DNA of 64,000 bases from contig NZ_BMTV01000004.1 in the NCBI RefSeq assembly GCF_014649855.1, positions 301,195-365,194 of the forward strand, read 5' to 3'. How positions within the stretch are numbered: the first letter of the stretch is position 1; every line of letters begins with the position of its first letter. A program made the translations under genes and the position numbers. This DNA comes from Streptomyces roseolus (GTDB lineage Bacteria; Actinomycetota; Actinomycetes; Streptomycetales; Streptomycetaceae). The notes below the pieces were generated by a model that saw only the letters and a program-made list of their open reading frames with translations, was not told where the DNA came from and did no database searches. This document shows positions 55,732 to 64,000 of this stretch, piece after piece.

Positions 55732-56418
55732 TCAGCCGCCGAGCGCGCCGCCCGCTCCGCCGCTGTTCTCGGCGAGCGGGTCGTTCTCCAGGTGGATGAC
55801 GCCGTAGTCGTACGCGTGGCGCCGGTAGACGACGCTCGGCTGCTTGGTCTCGGCGTCGACGAAGAGATAGAAGTCGTGCCCGACCAGTTCCATCTCGTAG
55901 AGGGCCTGGTCGAGTCCCATCGCGGCGGCCCGGTGCGTCTTCTCGCGGACCACGAGCGGACCTTCGCCCTGGACCTCGATCGACCCCACCATCTTGGTGG
56001 GAACCTCGCCGCCGGTCTCGTCGGCGACGAGCTCGCCCTGGCCGTTCAGCTGGGCCACGCCGGGGACGACGTCGGCGACCTCCGCCGCGGACAGCCGCCC
56101 GTTGCCCCTGCGGGTGTAGCGCTTGTCGTGCTGCTTGCGGAGCCTGGCCTCCAGCTTGTCGCTGGCCAGGTCGAGGGCCGCGTACGCGTCGGCGGCCGAC
56201 GCTTCCGCCCGGATGACCGGGCCTCGGGAGTGGAGGGTGATCTCCACGCGGTCGGACCGGTCGGCCTGCCGCGGGTTGGGCTCCTTGGACACCTCGACGT
56301 CGAGGCTGATCACCTTGCCGTCGAGCTTCTGGATCTTCTCCAGCTTCAGCTTCTCGGCCACGTGCTTGCGGAACCGCTCGGGCACCTCGGTCTTGCGGCC
56401 CTTGACGACGATGTCCAC
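55732..56418 (-). CDS. hpf: Ribosome hibernation-promoting factor, long form
   Basis: 228 residues from GTG 56418 with GGAG six bases upstream. Residues ~1-105 are the RaiA/HPF ribosome-binding domain (MDIVVKGRKTEVPERFRKHV, AYAALDLASDKLEARLRKQHDKR). Residues ~165-220 are the C-terminal dimerisation domain of long HPF (VVREKTHRAAAMGLDQALYEMELVGHDFYLFVDAETKQ, with VVYRRHAYDYGVI after it). It joins two 70S ribosomes into inactive 100S dimers in stationary phase or stress. The leader is strongly structured, as described in the next entry. Confidence 0.95.
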   Translation of the reverse strand: MDIVVKGRKTEVPERFRKHVAEKLKLEKIQKLDGKVISLDVEVSKEPNPRQADRSDRVEITLHSRGPVIRAEASAADAYAALDLASDKLEARLRKQHDKRYTRRGNGRLSAAEVADVVPGVAQLNGQGELVADETGGEVPTKMVGSIEVQGEGPLVVREKTHRAAAMGLDQALYEMELVGHDFYLFVDAETKQPSVVYRRHAYDYGVIHLENDPLAENSGGAGGALGG

Positions 56419-56439
56419 GCAGAACTCCGTTCCCGGATA

Positions 56440-56585
56440 GCCCGCCCGGCTCCCAGGCCGGCGGGCATCTCCCTTTGCACCAGCTCCGGCGGTTTCACCG
56501 GAGCTCGGACTTGGCGACTTCGACCTCCTCCTCCCCAGCCGACAAGATCGCCACCCCGTCGACGGGAGGTTAATTCGCCTTTAAC
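56440..56585 (-). promoter_or_regulatory. Structured leader and palindrome upstream of hpf
   Basis: Three elements lie ahead of hpf: GCCCGCC/GGCGGGC (56440-56466), AGCTCCGG/CCGGAGCT (56482-56505), and a GTTAA-N7-TTAAC palindrome (56569-56585). The first two would be hairpins in the mRNA leader. The third is AT-rich for this genome and may be a protein site near the promoter. No consensus -35/-10 was found. Confidence 0.4.
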
Positions 56586-56712
56586 TCCTGTCCTGTGCGC
56601 AACCATGTATGCGGTGAGGGACCGGGATTTTCGCCCGCCCTCACAACCGAACATAGCCCCTTCGGACGGGTGTCGGCACCCGCTGCCGAGTCTTGGCTCC
56701 ATTCGGAGGCTT

Positions 56713-57567
56713 TCACCTCTCACCACCTGCAACGATCCAAGTTCCTGACGAGTTCCGGTTTATTTCGAACGAAGCGGGAGATGATGCGATCACAGCCGCC
56801 ACCCGCTGTTCGGATTCATGCTGCGCGAAATCACTTCCGGATCTTTCCGCCGCCCCAGAGGTGAACGGCGGGTGGAGGATTCCGGTGCCCGCGCCGCGGC
56901 CCCGGGCCACGTCCCCGAGCGCGCGCGCCGCCTCCGCGAGCGTCGCCCCGGTCGTCATCAGGTCGTCCACCAGAACCACCCGCCCGCCCGCCAGGAGCCG
57001 CGCACCGCCCGGCACCACCTCCAGCGCCCCCGCCAGGTTCGCCCGCCGCCCCCGCGCCCCGAGCCCCGCCTGGTCCGCCACGGCCCGCCGCTGCCGCAGC
57101 ACCGGCACCACCCGCGCCGACCGCCCCGCCCGCCGCAGCCGCGCCGCCGCGGCAAGGGCCACCCGCCGTGTCGGATCGTGCCCCCGCGCCCGCACCGCGC
57201 CCCGCGAGGACGGCACCGGCACCAGGAGCAGCGGGCGGCCCCCGCCACCGCCCACGGCCCGCACAGCCCCCTCCACGGCCCGCGCGAGCGCTCCGCCCAG
57301 CGGCCCCGCCAGCCCCAGGGCCCCCCGCTCCTTGTGCGCGATCAGCAGCTCCCGCACCACGCCCTCGTACGGCAGGGCGGCGTACACCGGGGGCAGCCCC
57401 TCCGGCTCCGGCAGGGGGCGCACCCGCCCGCCCCCTCCCCCCTCCCCCGCCCCGGCCCCCGCCAGCTCCTCCGCGCATCCCCCGCACAGGGCCGTCCGAG
57501 GGGCCCCGCAGCCCTCGCAGGTGCCCGGCAGCACCAGCCCGGAGATCTCGCGCCACCAGCCCCGCAT
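56713..57567 (-). CDS. ComF family phosphoribosyltransferase-like protein
   Basis: 284 residues from ATG 57567. An N-terminal Cys cluster (CEGCG then LCGGC) that can hold zinc precedes the phosphoribosyltransferase fold. The PRPP loop VVLVDDLMTTGATL is intact, and ARGHDPTRRVALAAA and QAGLGARGRRANL are typical of ComF. ComF proteins aid DNA uptake in naturally competent bacteria, but the family is widespread where competence is unknown, as here, so the role is unclear. The C-terminal ~45 residues after GILHPPFTSG are Ser-rich and not conserved in my memory. Confidence 0.9.
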   Translation of the reverse strand: MRGWWREISGLVLPGTCEGCGAPRTALCGGCAEELAGAGAGEGGGGGRVRPLPEPEGLPPVYAALPYEGVVRELLIAHKERGALGLAGPLGGALARAVEGAVRAVGGGGGRPLLLVPVPSSRGAVRARGHDPTRRVALAAAARLRRAGRSARVVPVLRQRRAVADQAGLGARGRRANLAGALEVVPGGARLLAGGRVVLVDDLMTTGATLAEAARALGDVARGRGAGTGILHPPFTSGAAERSGSDFAQHESEQRVAAVIASSPASFEINRNSSGTWIVAGGER

Positions 57568-57663
57568 GGCTCCACTGTGACGGGACGGGGGAGGGCGTGC
57601 CACCCCTGTGGAAAACACCCTGTGGACAACCGCGGAAGGGGCTGTGCCGGGGCGAGAACCCCT

Positions 57664-57770
57664 GGCACAGCCCCTCGACGTCACACCCCGGGACGGCACA
57701 GCCCCTCGACGACACCTCCCGGACGGCACAGCCCCCGGACCGCACAGCTTCTCGACGGCACCTCCGGGAC
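57664..57770. repeat. Tandem repeat (~30 bp, four copies) between comF-like gene and lpqB
   Basis: Units beginning GGCACAGCCCCTCGACG and ending CCGGGAC or CCGGAC recur at 57664, 57695, 57725 (shortened to 17 bp) and 57742. The block fills most of the 229-bp gap between the lpqB stop (57797) and the ComF start. It is not in frame with either gene. Confidence 0.75.
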
Positions 57771-57796
57771 GACACCGCCCCGGGCCTCGGTCCCGC

Positions 57797-59671
57797 CTAC
57801 CCGGGATAGACCGGCACGCTCCCTGACTTCACCACCGGCTGCCAGTTCGCGCCGGGCACCAGCCGCACGATGCCGTCGTTGCCCGACGCGGCGAGGAGCG
57901 GCTCGGTCTCCCGGTAGGGCGCGGCGACCGCGCTGACGCCGTTGAGGCCGGGGAGCACGGAGCTGGCGGAGGTGGAGCCGTCGGTCTGGAGGAAGCGGAT
58001 CTGCTGGACCCCGCCGGCCTCCCGGCCGACGACGACGAGCCGGCTCGGGCCCGCCCAGGAGACGGACGAGACCGACTCCATGCGCGGCGCGGCGGGCTGG
58101 AGGTCGACCACGGACACGACCTGCTGGTCCGCGCCGTCCTGGCGCTCGATCCGGCCGACCTGGAGGGTGGTGCGCCCGTCGCGGGTGATGAGGAGCGCGA
58201 TCCGCACCCCGTCCGCCGAGACGCGCAGCGACTCGACCCGGGTGTCCTCGGTCAGCCACGGGGTGCGGACCTCGAACCACTTGCCGGTGCCGTCGGGCAC
58301 GATCACCAGCCGCTGGTGGCCCTTGGCGCGGTCGGCGACCCACAGGTCGCCCCGGCGGCCGTCCCAGCTGGGCTGCGAGAGCCCGTCGCGGACCGCCGCC
58401 GGGCCCACGGCCGCGCTCTTGAAGACGGGCGGCAGCTGCTCCTGCTCGGTGGTGATCGAGGAGACGTACATCGCGGTGCCGTCCTCGGACACGCCGGCCG
58501 CCCGCGTCTCGCCGCGGGCCACGGCGACGGAGCCCAGCGGCACCGCGCCCTTGCCCAGCGGGCCGGGCACGGGGGCCGGCGGGACGCCGTCCTTCCCGCC
58601 GGGGGCGAGCGCCGTCATCCGGCCGTCGTCGTCGACGAAGAACGGCGTCTCGTCCTGCCCCGTGTCCCTGACGGCCCGGAACTCCGCGGCCTGCCCCTTC
58701 CCGAGGCGGCACACGGCGCCGCCGCCGTCGGCCTGGAGCTCCACCTGGTCGACCCGTACGGAGGGCAGGTCGCCTAGCGTGACGAGCATCTGGGCCGCCA
58801 TCCGCCGGCACACCTCGCCGCCGAACCGGTCGGCCTTCGCGTTGAGCGGCACCTTGAGCGTGAACTGGTCGTCGGTCGTCAGCGTGGTGACGTCCGCCTT
58901 CAGCTCCGTCCCGGACGGGAAGGGCGAGTCGACGGCGGGCCTCAGCCAGTGCGTCGGTCCTTCCAGGAGCGCCTTCACGGTCTGCGTCACCGTGTCCATG
59001 CGGGTGACTGGGTCCTGGCGCTGCCGGATGTAGACGGGGTCGGCGACCAGCCAGTCCTCGCCGGAGGCGAAGTAGTACTTGTTGACCGAGCGGTAGTTCC
59101 GCAGGAAGTCGGCCTCGCCGAGGACCAGGCCGGGCGGCAGGCCGTCGATCCGCCACTCCTTGTCCTTGCCGCCGGCCACGGTCTCCTGCACGACGTGGAT
59201 CGTCTGCGTGTACTCGACGGGGCTGTTCGGCTGGTACGCGTGCCGGGCGTCCACGGTCGCGATCTTCCGGCCGGAGATCGGGTACGCGCGTCCCTGGTTC
59301 TCGGGGTCGGCGTTGCGGTCGGCGCTCTTGCGGTCGGGCGCGGTGGCGAGCACGGTGATGCTCTGTTCCGGCTTCCAGGACTCGGCCGCCTGCCGGGTCA
59401 GGTACTTGCGGGCGGTGGCGAACCCGGGGTCGTCGCTGGTCATGGCCTCCAGGAAGCCGTCGACGATCTCGTCCGGGTCCGCGTTCTCCCGGGGGGCGAC
59501 CGCGTAGACCCGCACCTGCGAGTCGCCGGGGTTGGCCCCGCGTACGTCCTGGACGTCGCCGCTGTCGGGCATGGTGGCGCAGCCCGTGGCCAGGACTCCG
59601 CCGCAGGCTGCGAGCACCAGCGCCCGTCCGGCCCGTCCCCGCCCCGCCCGCCTCCGCGCGTCAGCGCTCAC
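57797..59671 (-). CDS. lpqB: Lipoprotein LpqB with GerMN and beta-propeller domains
   Basis: 624 residues from GTG 59671, overlapping the end of mtrB by 11 bases. The lipobox is LATGC (Cys31). A GerMN-like domain (~200-330) leads into a C-terminal propeller (SVAVARGETRAAGVSEDGTAM, SQPSWDGRRGDLWVADRA, SVSSVSWAGPSRLVVVGREA). In mycobacteria LpqB interacts with the outer domain of MtrB and affects MtrA signalling. The conserved mtrA-mtrB-lpqB order supports the same role here. It works on the outer face of the membrane. Confidence 0.95.
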   Translation of the reverse strand: MSADARRRAGRGRAGRALVLAACGGVLATGCATMPDSGDVQDVRGANPGDSQVRVYAVAPRENADPDEIVDGFLEAMTSDDPGFATARKYLTRQAAESWKPEQSITVLATAPDRKSADRNADPENQGRAYPISGRKIATVDARHAYQPNSPVEYTQTIHVVQETVAGGKDKEWRIDGLPPGLVLGEADFLRNYRSVNKYYFASGEDWLVADPVYIRQRQDPVTRMDTVTQTVKALLEGPTHWLRPAVDSPFPSGTELKADVTTLTTDDQFTLKVPLNAKADRFGGEVCRRMAAQMLVTLGDLPSVRVDQVELQADGGGAVCRLGKGQAAEFRAVRDTGQDETPFFVDDDGRMTALAPGGKDGVPPAPVPGPLGKGAVPLGSVAVARGETRAAGVSEDGTAMYVSSITTEQEQLPPVFKSAAVGPAAVRDGLSQPSWDGRRGDLWVADRAKGHQRLVIVPDGTGKWFEVRTPWLTEDTRVESLRVSADGVRIALLITRDGRTTLQVGRIERQDGADQQVVSVVDLQPAAPRMESVSSVSWAGPSRLVVVGREAGGVQQIRFLQTDGSTSASSVLPGLNGVSAVAAPYRETEPLLAASGNDGIVRLVPGANWQPVVKSGSVPVYPG

Positions 59672-61664
59672 GTGTGCCGTCCTCCCGCTTCGCGTTTCCC
59701 GCCCTGTCCGTGCCCTGTTCCGTCTCGGCCGCCGTCCGTGCCACCACCCGGGCGCCGTTGCCGGGCAGCGCCGCCGGGTCGACGGCCGCGGTCGGCGGCG
59801 CCGGGACGCGCGGCGGCACGCCGGGCAGCGGGGCCCGTTCCCCGGCGGGCTGGGCGGGTACGGAGGCGGTGCGCCCCGTCTCCTGTGCCCGGCCCGTGGC
59901 GGCCTGTTCCCGGTTGCGCCGGGAGTCCTCCGGTTCCAGCGGTATCGGCGATCCCCGCAGCGGCTCGTCGGCGGTGCGCGGCAGGGTGAGCCGGAACTGC
60001 GAACCGCCGCCGGCCTCGCCCCACGCCTGGAGCCAGCCGCCGTGCAGCCGCGCGTCCTCGACGGCGATGGACAGGCCGAGGCCCGTTCCGCCGGTGGTGC
60101 GCGCGCGTGCCGGGTCGGCCCGCCAGAAGCGGTTGAAGACCCGGGTGGCCTCGCCCGGCTTCAGTCCGACGCCGTAGTCGCGTACGGCGACGGCGACGGC
60201 CCCGCCGGCCGCGGCCAGTTTGACGACGACGTCGCGGCCCTCACCGTGCTCGACGGCGTTGACGACCAGGTTGCGCAGCACCCGTTCGACGCGGCGGGCG
60301 TCGGCCTCGGCGACGACGGGCTGCTCGTCGCCGACGACGACGATCCGGGTGCCCTTGCGTTCGGCGAGAGGCTCGGCGCCGCCGATGACCCGGCGCACCA
60401 CCTGCCGCAGGTCGATCGGCTCGGCCTCCAGGGCGGCGGCTCCCGCGTCGAAGCGGCTGATCTCCAGGAGGTCGGAGAGCAGCGACTCGAAGCGGTCGAG
60501 CTGGTCGCCGAGGAGTTCGGCGGAGCGCGCGGTGACGGGGTCGAAGTCGACGCGGGCCTCGTGGATGACGTCGGCCGCCATCCGTACGGTGGTCAGCGGG
60601 GTCCGCAGCTCGTGCGAGACGTCGGAGACGAACCGCCGCTGCATCCGCGACAGCTCCTCCAACTGCTGGATCTTGAGCTGGAGGTTGGACGCCATCTTGT
60701 TGAAGGCCTCGCCGAGGCGCGCGATGTCGTCCTCGCCGGTGACCTTCATCCGTTCCTGGAGCCGTCCGGCGGAGAGCCGCTCGGCGATCCCGGCGGCCAT
60801 CCGTACGGGGGTGACGACCTGCCGCACCACGAACCAGGCGATGGCTCCGAGGAGGACGACGACGAAGAGTCCGGCGGTCGCCAGGGTGGTCTTGACCAGG
60901 GAGAGGGAGTCCTCTTCCTGGGTGAGGGGGAAGAGGTAGTACAGCTCGTACTGCTTGCCCTCGGCGTCGTTGAGCCGTTTCCCGATGACCAGGCCCGGCT
61001 CGGACGGCTTGTCGCTGGTGTAGTGGATGCGCCCGAACTTCTGGAACGGCGAGTTGCCCTGCGCCACGTAGTGCCGCAGGTCGACGGGGACGGACCGCGC
61101 GGGGTCGACCTCGCCGGAGGCGCGGGCGCCGCGGCTCGCGGTGTCGCCGGAGTCCAGCGAGAGCGCCACCACGTTGAACGCGTTCTGCCCGCCGCTGGCG
61201 AGCTGCTCGACGAGGGTGGAGCGCCAGTTCACCGATGACCCGGCCCGTACGCCGTCCTGCTGCCCGGGCGTCAACGGCGTGGTCGCGGCCCGGTCCTGCG
61301 CGGCGGAGAATCCGCCGGCGGCCTGGATCTGGGCGGCCTTCTCCTTGGTCTCCAGGAGGCCGTTGCGGACCTGTCCGATGACGACGAGGCCGAGGAGCAG
61401 CACGACACCGAGGGACATCAGGAGGGTGCCGGCGACGACCCGCAGCTGGATGTTCCGCCGCCACAGCCGTACCGCCGGCAGCAGTGGCCGGCGCACCAGG
61501 CGGGCGACGATCCGGAAGACCCTGCCTCCCGGCGTCCCGTCCTGGAGGAGCCGTCCACCGCGCCTGAGGCGGCCGGAACGCGAGCCCCCCCGTCCCGGTC
61601 CGGCAGCCCGCCCGGTACGGCCCCCGGGGGCCGGGGACTCCGGAGCAGCACTGCCCTTGCTCAT
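59661..61664 (-). CDS. mtrB: Sensor histidine kinase MtrB
   Basis: 667 residues from ATG 61664, one base after the mtrA stop. A ~75-residue basic N-terminus comes first. Two membrane helices (VVAGTLLMSLGVVLLLGLVVI and GLFVVVLLGAIAWFVV) flank an outer domain of ~180 residues. A HAMP domain follows, then the H-box with the phosphorylated His in VSHELRTPL, the N-box NLVVNAVEHG, and G-boxes DYGVGL and GGTGLGLSI. A Pro-rich tail of ~100 residues ends it. With MtrA it controls cell-wall and developmental genes. Confidence 0.95.
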   Translation of the reverse strand: MSKGSAAPESPAPGGRTGRAAGPGRGGSRSGRLRRGGRLLQDGTPGGRVFRIVARLVRRPLLPAVRLWRRNIQLRVVAGTLLMSLGVVLLLGLVVIGQVRNGLLETKEKAAQIQAAGGFSAAQDRAATTPLTPGQQDGVRAGSSVNWRSTLVEQLASGGQNAFNVVALSLDSGDTASRGARASGEVDPARSVPVDLRHYVAQGNSPFQKFGRIHYTSDKPSEPGLVIGKRLNDAEGKQYELYYLFPLTQEEDSLSLVKTTLATAGLFVVVLLGAIAWFVVRQVVTPVRMAAGIAERLSAGRLQERMKVTGEDDIARLGEAFNKMASNLQLKIQQLEELSRMQRRFVSDVSHELRTPLTTVRMAADVIHEARVDFDPVTARSAELLGDQLDRFESLLSDLLEISRFDAGAAALEAEPIDLRQVVRRVIGGAEPLAERKGTRIVVVGDEQPVVAEADARRVERVLRNLVVNAVEHGEGRDVVVKLAAAGGAVAVAVRDYGVGLKPGEATRVFNRFWRADPARARTTGGTGLGLSIAVEDARLHGGWLQAWGEAGGGSQFRLTLPRTADEPLRGSPIPLEPEDSRRNREQAATGRAQETGRTASVPAQPAGERAPLPGVPPRVPAPPTAAVDPAALPGNGARVVARTAAETEQGTDRAGNAKREDGTRER

Positions 61665-61665
61665 G

Positions 61666-62343
61666 TCAGCTCGGTCCCGCCTTGTAACCGACGCCACGGA
61701 CGGTCACCACGATCTCCGGCCGCTCCGGGTCCTTCTCGACCTTGGAGCGCAGCCGCTGGACGTGCACGTTCACCAGCCGGGTGTCGGCCGCGTGCCGGTA
61801 GCCCCAGACCTGTTCCAGGAGCACCTCGCGGGTGAACACCTGCCACGGCTTGCGGGCGAGGGCGACCAGCAGGTCGAACTCGAGCGGCGTGAGCGCGATG
61901 GACTGGCCGTCCCGCTTCACGGAGTGCCCGGCCACGTCGATGACGAGGTCGCCGATGGTGAGCTGCTCCGGCGCGGGCTCCTCGGAGCGCCGCAGCCGCG
62001 CCCGGATGCGGGCGACGAGCTCCTTGGGCTTGAACGGCTTGACGATGTAGTCGTCGGCCCCGGACTCCAGGCCCACGACGACGTCGACGGTGTCGCTCTT
62101 GGCCGTCAGCATCACGATGGGCACGCCGGACTCGGCCCTGATGAGCCGGCAGACCTCGATGCCGTCCCGTCCGGGCAGCATGAGGTCGAGCAGCACCAGG
62201 TCCGGCTTGGCCTCCCGGAATGCGGCGAGGGCCTTGTCGCCGTCCGCGACGAACGACGGCTCGAACCCTTCGCCCTTGAGCACGATCCCGAGCATCTCGG
62301 CCAGTGCGGTGTCGTCATCGACGACGAGAACGCGTCCCTTCAT
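61666..62343 (-). CDS. mtrA: Response regulator MtrA
   Basis: 225 residues from ATG 62343. An in-frame TTG at 62376 is less likely. The OmpR-type receiver has VLVVDDDTALAEML, the phospho-acceptor Asp in LVLLDLMLPG and the Lys in IVKPFKPKE. The winged helix (LTPLEFDLLVALARKPWQVF, HVQRLRSKVE, VRGVGYKAG) is intact. In Streptomyces MtrA regulates development, antibiotic genes and nitrogen genes. It is the first gene of the mtrA-mtrB-lpqB run. Confidence 0.96.
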   Translation of the reverse strand: MKGRVLVVDDDTALAEMLGIVLKGEGFEPSFVADGDKALAAFREAKPDLVLLDLMLPGRDGIEVCRLIRAESGVPIVMLTAKSDTVDVVVGLESGADDYIVKPFKPKELVARIRARLRRSEEPAPEQLTIGDLVIDVAGHSVKRDGQSIALTPLEFDLLVALARKPWQVFTREVLLEQVWGYRHAADTRLVNVHVQRLRSKVEKDPERPEIVVTVRGVGYKAGPS

Positions 62344-62676
62344 ATCGACATCATCCCATTTCCGTATCAGTCTCAAGGCGGCTGGTGAGATACCTCACTG
62401 ACCTGCGACAACGTCCCGGACGAAGTCTCTGACTCCCCGTGTCCGGGCGCCCCGCCGCCAGTAACGACTGTCACCCCCCGTGCCCCCGTGGTCGCCCTGA
62501 ACCGTACCCCGCCGGGCCGCGGACGCCCATGTCCGGGACGGTGCTTCCTGCCCGGTCCATGGCGGGGTTCCCCGTGGCACGATGGCAGCCGGCCCGCCGC
62601 CCGACCGTGGACGGCCGCCGTGACCAGGCCGGTTCGCCGACCGGCACCGCGACCCAATCCTTCGAGGTGGACGACC

Positions 62677-63840
62677 GTGAACGACACTCCGGGCCGGAAC
62701 ACGCCCGGATCCGCCCCTTCCGACGGCCAGGACGGCTCCGCGATCCCCGGGCAGCCCTCCGCGCCGGAGCCGGAGGGCTCCGGCCCCCAGTGGTCGAAGG
62801 ACCAGCCGCCCGCCGGCCGCTGGTCGCCGCCTCCGGGCGGCCCGAACCAACCGCCGGCTCCCGGCCGGGCCTGGGGGAGCCCGCCTCCGCAGCGCGGCTG
62901 GGGCGGCTACGGCGCCCCGGCGGCCCCGAAGCCGGGCGTCATCCCCCTGCGTCCGCTGGGCGTCGGCGAGATCCTCGACGCCGCGGTCCAGACCCTCCGC
63001 CGCTACTGGCGTACGGTGCTGGCGGTGACGGTCCCGGTGGCCGTCGTGACCCAGGTGGCGCTGGTGTTCGTGCAGCGGTACCTCTCCGCGGAGTTGCCGG
63101 ACCTGCACGCGGACGCGTCCCCGACGGAGCAGCTGGAGGCGGCCTCCGCGTATCTGAGGGCCTCCGTCACCGAGCTGGCCCCGACGATGCTGGTGTCCGT
63201 GGCCGCCTCGGTCTTCACGAGCGCCCTGCTCACCATCGTGGTCAGCCGGGCGATCCTGGGCCGGCCCGTGACGGTCTCCGAGGCCTGGCGGGAGGCGAGC
63301 CCGCGTCTGCCGCAGCTCCTGGTCCTGTCCCTGGCCCTGCCGCTCGGCGCCGGGGCGCTCGCCTTCGTGGCGATGCTCCCGGGTCTGCTGCTCGGCGGGG
63401 CGGGCGGCGCGACGCTCGCCTTCCTCGGCGGCACGGCGGCCTTCGTGGCCGTCGTCTGGCTGCTGATCCGCTTCGGCCTGGCGTCCCCGGCGCTCATGCT
63501 GGAGCGTCAGGGCGTCGTGGCGGCGCTGAAGCGTTCGGCGAAGCTGGTCGACGGCTCCTGGTGGCGGGTCTTCGGCATCACGGTGCTGACCCAGCTCCTC
63601 ATCATGATCTTCACGATGCTCCTGACGATCCCGTTCACCGCGATCGCGTTCGCCGTCGACGGCGGCTTCGAGCTGACGTGGACGTACCTCTCGATCATGG
63701 CCGTCGGCGGAATCGTCACCAGCTCCCTGACGTACCCGATCGCCGCAGGGGTCTCCGTCTTCCTCTACGTCGACCAGCGCATCCGCCGCGAGGCCCTGGA
63801 CCTGGAACTCACCAAGGCCGCGGCCGGCACCGACGACTGA
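62677..63840 (+). CDS. Membrane protein with GPDPase-membrane-type domain
   Basis: 387 residues from GTG 62677 with GAGGTGG upstream. The first ~90 residues are Pro/Gly-rich and cytoplasmic. PLRPLGVGEILDAAVQTLRRYWRTVL starts the membrane part, which has about six helices and the conserved SWWRVFGI and ALKRSAKLV segments of the glycerophosphodiester phosphodiesterase membrane domain group (PF10110-like, often annotated DUF7544). No enzymatic domain is attached. The function is unknown. It is divergent from mtrA. Confidence 0.85.
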   Translation: MNDTPGRNTPGSAPSDGQDGSAIPGQPSAPEPEGSGPQWSKDQPPAGRWSPPPGGPNQPPAPGRAWGSPPPQRGWGGYGAPAAPKPGVIPLRPLGVGEILDAAVQTLRRYWRTVLAVTVPVAVVTQVALVFVQRYLSAELPDLHADASPTEQLEAASAYLRASVTELAPTMLVSVAASVFTSALLTIVVSRAILGRPVTVSEAWREASPRLPQLLVLSLALPLGAGALAFVAMLPGLLLGGAGGATLAFLGGTAAFVAVVWLLIRFGLASPALMLERQGVVAALKRSAKLVDGSWWRVFGITVLTQLLIMIFTMLLTIPFTAIAFAVDGGFELTWTYLSIMAVGGIVTSSLTYPIAAGVSVFLYVDQRIRREALDLELTKAAAGTDD

Positions 63841-63852
63841 TCCCCCATCACA

Positions 63853-63890
63853 ACGGCCCCCGTTCTCCGATCCGAGGAGACGGGGGCCGT
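63853..63890 (+). terminator. Terminator after the membrane protein gene
   Basis: ACGGCCCCCGT and ACGGGGGCCGT form an 11-bp perfect outer stem with a smaller CTCC/GGAG stem inside, 12 bases after the stop. Confidence 0.8.
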
Positions 63891-63937
63891 ACTCATACCG
63901 GCGGGCACCGCACCGATGCGGGTTCCGTGAACGCGGA

Positions 63938-63968
63938 AAAGCCCCGCACCACAAGGGTGCGGGGCTTT
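63938..63968 (-). terminator. rRNA operon terminator
   Basis: AAAGCCCCGCACC and GGTGCGGGGCTTT form a 13-bp perfect stem with an ACAAG loop. On the minus strand it is followed by TTTT and lies 12 bases after the 5S rRNA 3' end. Confidence 0.85.
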
Positions 63969-63980
63969 CCCACAATAATT

Positions 63981-64000
63981 GTTCGGCGGCGTCCTACTCT
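63981..64000 (-). rRNA. 5S rRNA, 3' end only
   Basis: The last 20 bases read on the minus strand as AGAGTAGGACGCCGCCGAAC, the usual 3' end of Streptomyces 5S rRNA (the AGAGTAGG-xx-CGCCG signature). The rest of the gene, and presumably 23S and 16S, lies beyond the window. Confidence 0.88.

Overview
The window is high-GC actinobacterial chromosome and almost certainly Streptomyces. Third codon positions are strongly GC-biased, GTG and TTG starts are common, and many gene pairs overlap by 4 bp. The gene content is that of a conserved core region: mtrA-mtrB-lpqB, hpf, secA, a very large NAD-type glutamate dehydrogenase, a pkaA/pkaB kinase pair, prfB, ftsE-ftsX, smpB-ssrA, narK-nnaR, a HelD-like ATPase, malic enzyme, hup and murA. 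From memory this order follows the S. coelicolor segment around SCO2943 to SCO3014. No database was consulted, so locus names are recollections. No natural-product cluster, prophage, insertion sequence or CRISPR array was seen.

Layout. 1-2.8 kb is the least conserved part: two small-hydrophobic/alpha-helical hypothetical genes (one cut by the window edge), a tRNA-Cys with a clear promoter and terminator, an octamer tandem repeat, a holin-like membrane protein and a frameshifted beta-propeller remnant. 2.8-7.4 kb is a three-subunit molybdenum hydroxylase operon (FAD, 2Fe-2S and Mo subunits, translationally coupled). 7.7-12.6 kb is an ABC sugar importer with an intracellular GH20 hexosaminidase, under one good promoter with a palindromic operator. 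12.7-17.3 kb holds a DUF3039 protein, YqgE, MurA, HU and malic enzyme. 17.5-17.7 kb contains a candidate small structured RNA with its own -10 and terminator. 17.7-25.8 kb has the HelD-like ATPase, an acetyltransferase, the nitrate pair nnaR/narK, and a LysR/MFS divergon.

25.8-29.7 kb is ftsE-ftsX-S41 protease-smpB-tmRNA, all on the minus strand. 29.9-32.8 kb has a small zinc-ribbon membrane protein, a sortase-anchored protein with a long Gly-Ala-Asp repeat, and prfB. 32.9-40.1 kb holds two membrane-anchored Ser/Thr kinases and a large FHA/FtsK-like protein in the opposite direction, so phosphothreonine signalling is a theme here. 40.2-46.5 kb is a membrane glycosyltransferase followed by the convergent glutamate dehydrogenase. 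46.9-54.6 kb has a DJ-1 family protein, a HAD phosphatase, two conserved hypotheticals, secA, an acetyltransferase and a YcaQ/AlkZ-like glycosylase. 54.7-62.4 kb is a minus-strand run read from right to left as mtrA, mtrB, lpqB, a ComF-type phosphoribosyltransferase, hpf and a NarL-type response regulator. The right edge holds a GPDPase-membrane-domain protein and then the 3' end of a 5S rRNA on the minus strand, so an rRNA operon lies just outside.

The observations most worth following up are the 145-nt RNA candidate between malic enzyme and the HelD-like gene, the LAETG-anchored repeat protein, a shortened tmRNA tag, atypical active-site motifs and a repeat-bearing N-terminal extension in the molybdenum hydroxylase, and an FHA/FtsK-like protein whose P-loop has Arg in place of Lys.
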